Origin: Streptomyces sp. Tu 3180 | GTDB taxonomy: Bacteria; Actinomycetota; Actinomycetes; Streptomycetales; Streptomycetaceae | Assembly: GCF_009852415.1 (NCBI RefSeq) | Contig: NZ_WOXS01000002.1 | Coordinates: 5,930,001 to 5,994,000 of the forward strand | DNA: 64,000 bases | Reading direction: 5' to 3' | Shown: in pieces, positions 32,080 to 39,797 of the stretch | Numbering within the stretch: position 1 is the first letter of the stretch | How the letters are laid out: every line of letters starts with the position of its first letter | Made by a program: the position numbers and the translations under genes | Notes under the pieces: generated by a model | Database searches by the model: none | The model's input: the letters and a program-made list of their open reading frames with translations, nothing else | What the model was told of the DNA's origin: nothing

Positions 32080-33453
32080 TCACAGCTTCGTCCACGCCTC
32101 CGACAGCGTCGCGCGCAGGATCTGCTCGATCTCGTCGAAGGTCTCCTGGTCGGAGATCAGCGGCGGGGCGAGCTGGACGACCGGGTCGCCGCGGTCGTCG
32201 GCACGGCAGTACAGGCCGTTCTCGAAGAGCTTCTTCGACAGGAAGCCGTACAGGACCCGCTCGGTCTCGTCCGCGTCGAAGGACTCCTTGGTGTTCTTGT
32301 CCTTGACCAGCTCGATGCCGTAGAAGAAGCCGTTGCCGCGGACGTCGCCGACGATCGGCAGGTCGTACAGCTTCTCCAGGGTCGCGCGGAAGGCGCCCTC
32401 GTTGTCCAGCACGTGCTGGTTCAGGCCCTCGCGCTCGAACAGGTCGAGGTTGGCGACGCCCACCGCGGCCGACACCGGGTGGCCGCCGAAGGTGTAGCCG
32501 TGCAGGAAGGTGTTGTCGCCCTTGTAGAACGGCTCGGCCAGGCGGTCGGAGACGATGCAGGCGCCGATGGGGGAGTAGCCCGAGGTCATGCCCTTGGCGC
32601 AGGTGATCATGTCCGGGACGTAGCCGAACTTGTCGCAGGCGAAGGTCGTGCCGAGCCGGCCGAAGGCGCAGATGACCTCGTCGGAGACGAGCAGCACGTC
32701 GTACCGGTCGCAGATCTCGCGCACCCGCTGGAAGTAGCCGGGCGGGGGCGGGAAGCAGCCGCCGGCGTTCTGCACCGGCTCCAGGAAGACCGCGGCGACC
32801 GTGTCCGGGCCCTCGAAGAGGATCTGCTGCTCGATCTGGTCGGCGGCCCAGCGGCCGAACGCCTCCGGGTCGTCGCCGTGGATCGGCGCCCGGTAGATGT
32901 TGGTGTTGGGCACCTTGTGCGCGCCCGGGACCAGGGGCTCGAACGGGGCCTTCAGGCCCGGCAGTCCGGTGATGGACAGGGCGCCCTGCGGGGTGCCGTG
33001 GTAGGCCACCGCGCGGGATATGACCTTGTACTTGGTCGGCTTGCCGGTCAGCTTGAAGTACTGCTTGGCGAGCTTCCAGGCGGTCTCGACGGCCTCGCCG
33101 CCGCCGGTGGTGAAGAAGACCTTGTTCAGGTCGCCCGGCGCCTCGTTCGCGAGCCGCTCCGCGAGCTCCACGGCCTTGGGGTGGGCGTAGGACCACACGG
33201 GGAAGAAGGCCAGCTCCTGCGCCTGCTTGAAGGCGGTCTCGGCGAGTTCCACGCGGCCGTGCCCCGCCTGCACCACGAACAGGCCGGCGAGACCGTCGAG
33301 GTACCGCTTGCCCTTGTCGTCGTAGATGTGGGTGCCCTCGCCCCGGACGATGGTGGGGACGGGGGAGTTCTCGTACGAGGACATGCGGGTGAAGTGCATC
33401 CACAAGTGGTCGTACGCGGACTTGCTGAGGTCGTTGGGGCTGTCGGTGCTCAC
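32080..33453 (-). CDS. Class III (omega) aminotransferase, probably for putrescine or a related amine
   Basis: This 457-residue PLP enzyme has the class III features: a FFTTGGGEAVETAWKLA cofactor loop, Asp258-Glu259 in LVSDEVICAFG and the PLP-binding Lys287 in ITCAKGMTSG. It is close to the aspartate/omega-aminotransferases that use pyruvate and an amine such as putrescine or taurine. The neighbouring Lrp-type regulator and divergent aminobutyraldehyde dehydrogenase favour putrescine to 4-aminobutyraldehyde. Beta-alanine or GABA are other options. GTG start at 33453, two bases after the Lrp gene stop, so the genes are cotranscribed. Confidence 0.87.
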   Translation of the reverse strand: MSTDSPNDLSKSAYDHLWMHFTRMSSYENSPVPTIVRGEGTHIYDDKGKRYLDGLAGLFVVQAGHGRVELAETAFKQAQELAFFPVWSYAHPKAVELAERLANEAPGDLNKVFFTTGGGEAVETAWKLAKQYFKLTGKPTKYKVISRAVAYHGTPQGALSITGLPGLKAPFEPLVPGAHKVPNTNIYRAPIHGDDPEAFGRWAADQIEQQILFEGPDTVAAVFLEPVQNAGGCFPPPPGYFQRVREICDRYDVLLVSDEVICAFGRLGTTFACDKFGYVPDMITCAKGMTSGYSPIGACIVSDRLAEPFYKGDNTFLHGYTFGGHPVSAAVGVANLDLFEREGLNQHVLDNEGAFRATLEKLYDLPIVGDVRGNGFFYGIELVKDKNTKESFDADETERVLYGFLSKKLFENGLYCRADDRGDPVVQLAPPLISDQETFDEIEQILRATLSEAWTKL

Positions 33454-33455
33454 GA

Positions 33456-33974
33456 TTATCGGGTTCCCCACATGTAGGTCTGCTTCTTGAGCTTGAGGTA
33501 GACGAAGCTCTCGGTGGAGCGCACGCCGGGCACGGCCCGGATGCGTTTGTTGATGACCTCCAGAAGGTGGTCGTCGTCCTCGCAGACGATCTCGACCATC
33601 AGGTCGAAGGAGCCTGCGGTCATCACCACGTACTCGCATTCGGACATGGCGGCCAGCGCGTCGGCCACGGACTCCACGTCGCCCTCGACGTTGACCCCGA
33701 CCATCGCCTGGCGGCGGAAGCCCACGGTGAGCGGGTCCGTGACGGCGACGATCTGCATCACGCCCTGGTCCAGCAGCTTCTGGACGCGCTGGCGCACGGC
33801 CGCCTCCGACAGGCCCACGGCCTTGCCGATGGCGGCGTACGGCCGGCGGCCGTCCTCCTGGAGCTGCTCGATGATGGCGAGGGAGACGGCGTCCAACTGG
33901 GGACCGCCGCCGTTCTTGGACTCGCGGGAGTCCCTCGGGTCTGCGCTTCGACTGGCCACGAGGTCACTGTGCAC
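33456..33974 (-). CDS. Lrp/AsnC family transcriptional regulator
   Basis: This 172-residue regulator has an N-terminal helix-turn-helix (LDAVSLAIIEQLQEDGRRPY...GLSEAAVRQRVQKLLDQGV) and a C-terminal RAM domain (VGVNVEGDVESVADALAAM...SFDLMVEIVCEDD). Lrp proteins bind amino acids and form octamers that wrap DNA. It is divergent from the aldehyde dehydrogenase at 34179 and upstream of the aminotransferase, so it probably controls both. Starts at GTG 33974 or 33959 are possible. The divergent region contains TTCG-rich, A+T-rich imperfect palindromes such as TGCGGATTTCGCA (34036-34048). Confidence 0.92.
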   Translation of the reverse strand: MHSDLVASRSADPRDSRESKNGGGPQLDAVSLAIIEQLQEDGRRPYAAIGKAVGLSEAAVRQRVQKLLDQGVMQIVAVTDPLTVGFRRQAMVGVNVEGDVESVADALAAMSECEYVVMTAGSFDLMVEIVCEDDDHLLEVINKRIRAVPGVRSTESFVYLKLKKQTYMWGTR

Positions 33975-34069
33975 GACGTCTCGACAGTTTCGCAAGGTTC
34001 GATCGATGAAATTCGTTGTTTGTGGCGTCTGTGCTTGCGGATTTCGCAGATGCGGGGCGGGCGGGGGTG

Positions 34070-34097
34070 TTGAAAACGTCAGCCGTCGGTTTAGGGT
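34070..34097 (+). promoter_or_regulatory. Promoter of the aldehyde dehydrogenase gene
   Basis: A -35 TTGAAA (34070-34075) and -10 TAGGGT (34092-34097) are 16 bases apart. The leader of about 75 bases contains a GGTGTC...GACACC hairpin at 34099-34120. The adjoining A+T-rich segment (33990-34050) is where the Lrp-type regulator would be expected to bind. Confidence 0.6.
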
Positions 34098-34178
34098 GGG
34101 TGTCTCAGAGGTTGGACACCTCAGCACGTTCCGACCCGACACCTCGGACACCCACAAGGAACACCAGGAGGGCCTGCA

Positions 34179-35618
34179 GTGAGCACCGAGCTGCGTCGTC
34201 TGCGCAACTACATCGGCGGGGAGTTCCGGGACGCCGCCGACGGACGGACCACCGAGGTGGTCAACCCCGCGACCGGCGAGGCGTACGCGACCGCTCCGCT
34301 GTCCGGGCAGGCGGACGTGGACGCCGCGATGGCGGCCGCGGCCGAGGCCTTCCCCGGCTGGCGCGACACCACCCCGGCCGAGCGGCAGAAGGCCCTGCTG
34401 AAGATCGCGGACGCCTTCGAGGAGCGGGCCGAGGAACTCATCGCCGCCGAGGTGGAGAACACGGGCAAGCCCGTCGGGCTGACCCGCACCGAGGAGATCC
34501 CGCCGATGGTGGACCAGATCCGCTTCTTCGCGGGCGCGGCGCGGATGCTCGAGGGCCGCTCGGCCGGCGAGTACATGGAGGGCCTGACCTCCATCGTGCG
34601 CCGTGAGCCGGTCGGCGTCTGCGCCCAGGTCGCCCCCTGGAACTACCCGATGATGATGGCCGTGTGGAAGTTCGCCCCGGCGATCGCCGCGGGCAACACG
34701 GTCGTCCTGAAGCCCTCGGACACCACCCCGGCCTCCACCGTCCTGATCGCCGAGATCCTCGGCTCGATCCTGCCCAAGGGCGTCTTCAACGTCATCTGCG
34801 GTGACCGCGACACCGGCCGCATGATGGTCGAGCACCCCACCCCGGCGATGGCGTCCATCACCGGCTCGGTGCGCGCCGGCATGTCGGTCGCCGAGTCCGC
34901 GTCCAAGGACCTCAAGCGCGTCCACCTGGAGCTGGGCGGCAAGGCCCCGGTCGTGGTCTTCGAGGACACCGACATCGCCAAGGCCGTCGAGGGCATCTCC
35001 GTCGCGGGCTTCTTCAACGCCGGCCAGGACTGCACGGCCGCCGCCCGCGTCCTGGTCCACGAGTCGATCCACGACGAGTTCGTCTCCGCGCTCGCCAAGG
35101 CCGCCGCCGACACCAGGACCGGCATGCCCGACGACGAGGACGTCCTCTTCGGCCCGCTCAACAACCCCAACCAGCTCAAGCAGGTCGAGGGCTTCATCGA
35201 GCGGCTGCCGGCGCACGCGCGCGTGGTCGCCGGCGGCAAGCGCGTCGGCGACAAGGGCTTCTTCTACGCCCCGACCGTCGTCTCCGGCCTCAACCAGGAC
35301 GACGAGATCATCCAGAAGGAGGTCTTCGGCCCGGTCATCACCGTCCAGTCCTTCACGGACGAGGACCAGGCCGTCGAGTACGCCAACGGCGTCGAGTACG
35401 CGCTGGCCTCCTCGGTGTGGACCAAGGACCACTCCCGCGCGATGCGCATGTCCAAGAAGCTCGACTTCGGCTGCGTGTGGATCAACACCCACATCCCGCT
35501 GGTCGCGGAGATGCCGCACGGCGGCTTCAAGAAGTCCGGCTACGGCAAGGACCTCTCGGCGTACGGCTTCGACGACTACACGCGCATCAAGCACGTGATG
35601 ACGTCCCTGGAGGGCTGA
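34179..35618 (+). CDS. Gamma-aminobutyraldehyde dehydrogenase-like ALDH (1)
   Basis: NAD-dependent aldehyde dehydrogenase of 479 residues. The active site is complete: Asn155 in APWNYP, Glu251 in LELGGK and the nucleophile Cys285 in NAGQDC. The sequences NPATGEAYATAPLSG and GQDCTAAAR are typical of PatD/aminobutyraldehyde dehydrogenases, which turn 4-aminobutyraldehyde (or 1-pyrroline) into GABA. This fits the aminotransferase encoded just across the divergent promoter. The GTG start has AGGAGG 8 bases upstream. A very strong hairpin follows the stop codon. Confidence 0.9.
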   Translation: MSTELRRLRNYIGGEFRDAADGRTTEVVNPATGEAYATAPLSGQADVDAAMAAAAEAFPGWRDTTPAERQKALLKIADAFEERAEELIAAEVENTGKPVGLTRTEEIPPMVDQIRFFAGAARMLEGRSAGEYMEGLTSIVRREPVGVCAQVAPWNYPMMMAVWKFAPAIAAGNTVVLKPSDTTPASTVLIAEILGSILPKGVFNVICGDRDTGRMMVEHPTPAMASITGSVRAGMSVAESASKDLKRVHLELGGKAPVVVFEDTDIAKAVEGISVAGFFNAGQDCTAAARVLVHESIHDEFVSALAKAAADTRTGMPDDEDVLFGPLNNPNQLKQVEGFIERLPAHARVVAGGKRVGDKGFFYAPTVVSGLNQDDEIIQKEVFGPVITVQSFTDEDQAVEYANGVEYALASSVWTKDHSRAMRMSKKLDFGCVWINTHIPLVAEMPHGGFKKSGYGKDLSAYGFDDYTRIKHVMTSLEG

Positions 35619-35630
35619 GCGCCGAAGCGT

Positions 35631-35663
35631 CGGCCCCGGACGGTGGTCCACCGTCCGGGGCCG
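35631..35663. terminator. Terminator after aldehyde dehydrogenase
   Basis: Two 16-base arms (35631-35646 and 35648-35663) are exactly complementary around a single T at 35647, forming an almost perfect palindrome. No T run follows. It begins 12 bases past the stop codon. Confidence 0.85.
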
Positions 35664-35690
35664 GCGTGTCTCCGGGGCGCGGAATGATTT

Positions 35691-35719
35691 TTGAACATGT
35701 TCAACTCTCGGCGTACGCT
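35691..35719 (+). promoter_or_regulatory. Promoter with palindromic operator for membrane protein gene
   Basis: The perfect 14-base palindrome TTGAACATGTTCAA (35691-35704) contains the -35 TTGAAC (35691-35696). The -10 TACGCT (35714-35719) follows with 17-base spacing, and the ATG is 6 bases beyond it. A repressor binding the palindrome would block the -35. The regulator is not encoded next to it. Confidence 0.7.
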
Positions 35720-35725
35720 GCCGCC

Positions 35726-36247
35726 ATGAGCGACAGAGCCGCCCTGCTCAAGGGCATCCGCGTCTGGCTGGCCCTCTTCGTCGTCTGCCTGGTGCTCAGC
35801 GGTGCCACGGCCTTCCCGCTGGTGCACGAACTGCGCTGGACCGAGGACCTGCTCCGGTCGCTGTCCGTGCCGGAGCACCTCCCCGCCCTCATGGACTGGA
35901 TCGAGCGCGTGCGCCAGGGGCTCGACACCGCCGACGCCGAGTACCCCTTCCTCCTCTACGGCACCGACTGGCTCGCCTTCGCCCACCTCGTGATCGCCGT
36001 CGCCTTCTACGGCCCCTACCGCGACCCCGTCCGCAACATCTGGGTCGTCGAGTTCGGCATGATCGCCTGCGCCGGCATCGTCCCGCTCGCGCTGATCTGC
36101 GGCCCGGTCCGCGGCATCCCCTTCTGGTGGAGCGTCATCGACATGGCGTTCGGCGTGTTCGGCGTGATCCCGCTGTACGTCGTACGCCGGAAGATCAAGC
36201 GACTGGAGGCGCTCACGCCGAACGCGGCTCCGGTTCCCGCTGCTTGA
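35726..36247 (+). CDS. Four-helix membrane protein of unknown function
   Basis: This 173-residue protein has about four hydrophobic helices (roughly 13-31, 85-98, 108-126 and 132-152) and ends in a basic KIKRLE tail. Helices 1 and 2 are separated by an acidic loop (DTADAEYPF). I do not recognise the family. The ATG at 35726 is 6 bases past a -10 TACGCT and has no ribosome binding site, so the mRNA is probably leaderless. The palindromic operator over the -35 suggests a stress- or ligand-responsive gene. Its 3' end overlaps the convergent serine hydrolase gene by 35 bases. Confidence 0.75.
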   Translation: MSDRAALLKGIRVWLALFVVCLVLSGATAFPLVHELRWTEDLLRSLSVPEHLPALMDWIERVRQGLDTADAEYPFLLYGTDWLAFAHLVIAVAFYGPYRDPVRNIWVVEFGMIACAGIVPLALICGPVRGIPFWWSVIDMAFGVFGVIPLYVVRRKIKRLEALTPNAAPVPAA

Positions 36248-37394
36248 GGGCGGCCTCCCTGATGCGCTCGGCGACCGGGTTCGCAGCCGTGTCCTTCGCG
36301 TCGGTGTCGGAGAGCGAGTACACGAGGGTGAGGCTCAGGTTCTCGGTCGCGGCGATCGCCGTGCTGTAACCGGGGCGGGCGCCGCTCTTGAGCCAGTACA
36401 CCGTGCCCCGGTGCTCCCAGCGGGTCAGGCCCGCGCTGTGGGCGGCGCCCTCGATGCCCGCCGGGACCGTGAACATCTCCCGCAACTGCGGTTCGGGTAC
36501 GATCCGTCCGCTGAAGAGGGCCGTGACGAGCCGCTCCAGGTCGGCGGTGGTCGAGATCATGTCCCCGGCCGCCCAGCGGTCGGCCACGTTCCACTCGGTG
36601 ACGTCGACGAGCCGGGTCGTCCCGTCCGCCCCGGGCACCGTCTGGTAGCCGCGGTGGTGCGGTCCGCGGATGCGGGGATCGGTGCCCGGGAAGTACGTGT
36701 GCCGCATCCTGGCGGGACGCAGCACGAGCCGGGTGGCCTCGGAGGCGTACGACTGCCCGGTCACCTTCTCGATCAGCATGCCGAGGACCGTGTAGTTGAT
36801 GTTGAGGTACTGCTGCTGATCACCGGCGGTGAACGCCGGGCCCTTCGCGACCGCCGACTTCACGACCTGCCGCGGGCTGAGCGTGTCGTAGCGGTGCGCG
36901 TACAACTCCTCGAAGGTGTCCCCCCAGCTGTCGCCGGGCCGGATGCCGCTGGTGTGGTTCAGCAGGTTCCGTACGGTGACGGGCTTCCTGAAGGCGGGGC
37001 CGAGCAGGCCGGGCAGGTAGCGCTCGACCGGCGCGTCGAGGTCGACCTCGCCCAGGGCCGCCAGTTTGAGGACGGCGGCGGCCGTCACCACCTTGGTCGT
37101 CGAACCGGCCCGGAACCGCGCGTCCGGGTCGGCCGCCCGGCCGCTCGCCAGGTCCCGCACCCCCGAACTGCCCTGCCAGGAGCCCCCGGTGCCGCCCAGC
37201 CGGACGAGCGCGGCGGTCGCGCTCCCGTCGGGCAGCCCCTCGATCGCCTCGCACAACGCCTCGTTCGAGGAGGTGCCGACGCACACGGGGGCCGACGGGG
37301 ACGGGGCGGCGAGGGCCGGCGCGGCGAGCGGGCCCGCGCCCAGGGCGAGGACGAGGGAGGCGGCGAGGAGGGTGGTGCGACGGCGTGCGCGCAT
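36213..37394 (-). CDS. Secreted serine hydrolase (beta-lactamase/DD-carboxypeptidase family)
   Basis: This 393-residue exported protein has a signal peptide (MRARRRTTLLAASLVLALGA, ending near APALAA, residue 30). The penicillin-binding-type active site is present: Ser98-x-x-Lys101 in AGSTTK, Tyr196-x-Asn198 in QYLNINY and a late LKSGARPG that corresponds to the KTG box. It resembles class C-like beta-lactamases and the Streptomyces R61 DD-carboxypeptidase. The substrate could be D-Ala-D-Ala peptides or an ester. I chose ATG 37394 because GGAG lies 6 bases upstream; ATG 37406 would add MEQP. The C terminus overlaps the convergent gene by 35 bases. Confidence 0.87.
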   Translation of the reverse strand: MRARRRTTLLAASLVLALGAGPLAAPALAAPSPSAPVCVGTSSNEALCEAIEGLPDGSATAALVRLGGTGGSWQGSSGVRDLASGRAADPDARFRAGSTTKVVTAAAVLKLAALGEVDLDAPVERYLPGLLGPAFRKPVTVRNLLNHTSGIRPGDSWGDTFEELYAHRYDTLSPRQVVKSAVAKGPAFTAGDQQQYLNINYTVLGMLIEKVTGQSYASEATRLVLRPARMRHTYFPGTDPRIRGPHHRGYQTVPGADGTTRLVDVTEWNVADRWAAGDMISTTADLERLVTALFSGRIVPEPQLREMFTVPAGIEGAAHSAGLTRWEHRGTVYWLKSGARPGYSTAIAATENLSLTLVYSLSDTDAKDTAANPVAERIREAALKQREPEPRSA

Positions 37395-37832
37395 CGGCTG
37401 CTCCATGGGGGAGTTCGGCGGAGGGACAGGAGCATCCTCCGGCCGTACGGGCGCGCCCGGATCGTCACCGGGAAGGGGAGCGGCCCTGGTGCACCCCCGA
37501 GTGACTTCCCCGGCCGGCACGGGGGGTTGTCAGGGATCACCCCTGGGGCCCGGCGACATGATCCGCGAGTCGGTGGGACCGCTCCGGGAACCGCGGCCGC
37601 GGGGTGCGCGGCGGCGCGGCCGAGGCCGAGGGAAGGCGACGACGTGCCGTGGGCGGTGACCGAGCCGTCTTCCGCCTCCTCCTGACGGCGCAGCCGCCCG
37701 GCCCGCCCGAGCGGGTGATCACGGCGAGCGCCGACGCCTCCTTCGCCCGCTTCCCGGACGTGCGGTCCGAGGATCCCGGCGCGGTGTCCCGCGGCCGCCT
37801 CACGGCTGCATGGCCGAGGCGGCACCGGGGGA
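37395..37832. other. Gap with possible gene remnant
   Basis: No intact gene is visible in this 438-base stretch. On the + strand from about 37655 to 37860 one frame has strong third-position G+C and reads DRAVFRLLLTAQPPGPPERV and onward, with a protein-like mix. It lacks a good start site and runs into the antisense of the next gene. It may be a decayed gene fragment. The segment 37395-37500 holds the serine hydrolase promoter region. Confidence 0.3.
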
Positions 37833-38558
37833 TCACCGCGGCGCCGCGCGACCTCCTGCCGGACCGGTCCGGGACCCGGCGGCGCGCAGCGCGCACAGGA
37901 CGTCGATGCGGTTGGTCGTGATCGAGTCGACGCCCAGTGCCAGCAGGCGGCGCATGGAGCGGCGGGTGTCCGGGGTCCAGACGGACAGCAGGTGGCCGCC
38001 GCGGTGGACGCGGTCGGCGAGGGACCGGTCGACCAGGCTGAAGCGGTAGTTCAGCCAGCGCGGGCGGACCGCCTCCAGCAGACCGGCGCGCGGCGGGGCC
38101 AGAGTCGTCCGGGTGAGCGCGATCTCGGCGGACGGGTCCGCCGCGCGCACGGCGAGCATGGCGGAGGCGCCCGCGCAGTAGTACACGCGGTCCTGGGCGC
38201 CCTGCTCGCGTACGGCGTCCACGACCCGGCGCGCGGCACGGACGTCCGGCGTGCCGGGCAGGTCGATCATCACCCGGCTGCCGTCCGTCGCCGCCAGCGC
38301 GTCGAGGAGCGTGGGGACCCCGCCGTCCGTCACCTCGCGCACCTCCTCCCACGACAGCGACAGCAGCGGACGGTCGTGCTCCCAGAGCCGCTTGAGCGTG
38401 TCGTCGTGCAGCAGCACCGGGACGCCGTCGCGGGTGAGACGCACGTCGATCTCGACCGCGTCCGCGCCCCGGCGGAGCGCGGAACGCAGCGAGGCGAGGG
38501 TGTTCTCGCGGACGCGGTAGGGGTCGCCGCGGTGGGCCACGGCGGTCACGTTCTGCAT
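37833..38558 (-). CDS. Glycerophosphodiester phosphodiesterase family protein
   Basis: This 241-residue GDPD-family enzyme would hydrolyse glycerophosphodiesters from lipid turnover to glycerol 3-phosphate and an alcohol. The metal and acid-base residues are visible: His9-Arg10 in AHRG, Glu36-x-Asp38 in VEIDVR and His51 in LLHDD. It has no signal peptide, so it acts in the cytoplasm. The ATG at 38558 has AAGGGA upstream. It lies 20 bases beyond the adenosine deaminase gene on the same strand, so the two are probably cotranscribed. Confidence 0.9.
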   Translation of the reverse strand: MQNVTAVAHRGDPYRVRENTLASLRSALRRGADAVEIDVRLTRDGVPVLLHDDTLKRLWEHDRPLLSLSWEEVREVTDGGVPTLLDALAATDGSRVMIDLPGTPDVRAARRVVDAVREQGAQDRVYYCAGASAMLAVRAADPSAEIALTRTTLAPPRAGLLEAVRPRWLNYRFSLVDRSLADRVHRGGHLLSVWTPDTRRSMRRLLALGVDSITTNRIDVLCALRAAGSRTGPAGGRAAPR

Positions 38559-38578
38559 GGCGTCCCTTCGCGGGGTGG

Positions 38579-39646
38579 TCAGGAGGCGAGCCAGGACGCG
38601 GTGTAGGCGTCGATCTCCGCGGCCAGCCCCGCCTTGCCCGCCGGGTCCATGAAGGACGCCTCGACCGCGTTCTTCGCCAGGCCGGCCAGGCCCCGCTCGT
38701 CGAGGTCCAGCAGCCGGGCGGCGACCGCGTACTCGTTGTTGAGGTCGGTGCCGAACATCGGCGGGTCGTCGGAGTTGATCGTGACCAGCACGCCGGCCCG
38801 CGTGAACTCCTCGAGGGGGTGCTCGTCGAGAGAGGCGACGGCGCGGGTGGCGATGTTGGAGGTGGGGCACACCTCCAGCGCGATGCGCCGCTCGGCCAGG
38901 TGCTGGAGCAGCTCGGGGTCCCGGGCGGAGCTGGTGCCGTGGCCGATCCGCTCGGCCCGCAGGTCGTTCAGCGCGTGCCACACCGTCTCCGGGCCGGTGG
39001 TCTCGCCGGCGTGCGGCACGGAGTGCAGCCCGGCGGCGATCGCCCGGTCGAAGTACGGCTTGAACTGGGGGCGGGGCACGCCGATCTCGGGTCCGCCGAG
39101 CCCGAAGGAGACCAGGCCCTCCGGGCGCAGCCGGTCGTCGGTGGCGAGCCGCACGGTCTCCTCGGCGGACTCCAGCCCGGCCTCGCCGGGGATGTCGAAG
39201 CACCAGCGCAGCACGGTCCCGAACTCGGTCTCGGCCGCCTTGCGGGCGTCCTCGATCGCGTCCATGAAGGCGCGCTCGTCGATGCCGCGGCGGGTGGAGG
39301 AGAACGGCGTGATGGTCAGCTCCGCGTACCGCACCTGCTGCCGGGCCAGCTCGCGGGCCACCTCGAAGGTCAGCAGGCGGACGTCCTCGGGGGTGCGGAT
39401 CAGGTCGACGACGGACAGGTACACCTCGATGAAGTGGGCGAAGTCCGTGAAGGTGAAGTAGTCGACCAGGGCCTCGGGGTCGGTGGGGACCTTGGAGTCG
39501 GGGTGGCGGGCGGCCAGCTCGGAGACGATGCGGGGGGAGGCGGAGCCGACGTGGTGCACGTGCAGTTCGGCCTTGGGCAGTCCGGCGATGAAGGCGTGCA
39601 GGTCGCGGCCCGGGCCGGCGACGGCTGCGTCGAGGCGGTCGGTCAA
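38579..39646 (-). CDS. add: Adenosine deaminase family protein
   Basis: This 355-residue metal-dependent hydrolase deaminates adenosine or a related purine nucleoside. The zinc ligands and catalytic residues are in place: His29-x-His31 in ELHVHH, His212 and Glu215 in PHAGE, His236 in RIGHGT and Asp293-Asp294 in NSDDPPMFG. The first motif reads HVHHVGS instead of the usual HLHLxG, a feature of one actinobacterial subgroup that may prefer other substrates. The start is TTG at 39646; it is chosen because GGGGAGGA lies just upstream and no ATG or GTG fits. Forms a likely operon with the GDPD gene. Confidence 0.88.
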   Translation of the reverse strand: MTDRLDAAVAGPGRDLHAFIAGLPKAELHVHHVGSASPRIVSELAARHPDSKVPTDPEALVDYFTFTDFAHFIEVYLSVVDLIRTPEDVRLLTFEVARELARQQVRYAELTITPFSSTRRGIDERAFMDAIEDARKAAETEFGTVLRWCFDIPGEAGLESAEETVRLATDDRLRPEGLVSFGLGGPEIGVPRPQFKPYFDRAIAAGLHSVPHAGETTGPETVWHALNDLRAERIGHGTSSARDPELLQHLAERRIALEVCPTSNIATRAVASLDEHPLEEFTRAGVLVTINSDDPPMFGTDLNNEYAVAARLLDLDERGLAGLAKNAVEASFMDPAGKAGLAAEIDAYTASWLAS

Positions 39647-39797
39647 GGTTCCTCCCCGGAACGGCGTCCCCGGCCGGTGCGCGGCGGGACGCGGGTGATC
39701 GGCTGATCGGTGGATCGGGGATCATCGTAGGCCGGGCGCGCGCGGCGGGGGAGCGCGCCGTAGCATGACGGGACGTTCGACTGAGGGGGCCCAGCGC

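Noticed and set aside
33456..35651. Very long minus-strand frames opposite real genes (for example across 33.5-35.6 kb, 37.8-40.6 kb and 45.4-48.4 kb)
   Set aside because: They run antisense to well-supported genes, and their sequences are low in complexity. Only the parts carrying real domains were kept.
36213..36247. Antisense regulation between convergent genes
   Set aside because: The 35-base overlap of the two 3' ends is common in compact genomes and is not evidence of regulation by itself.
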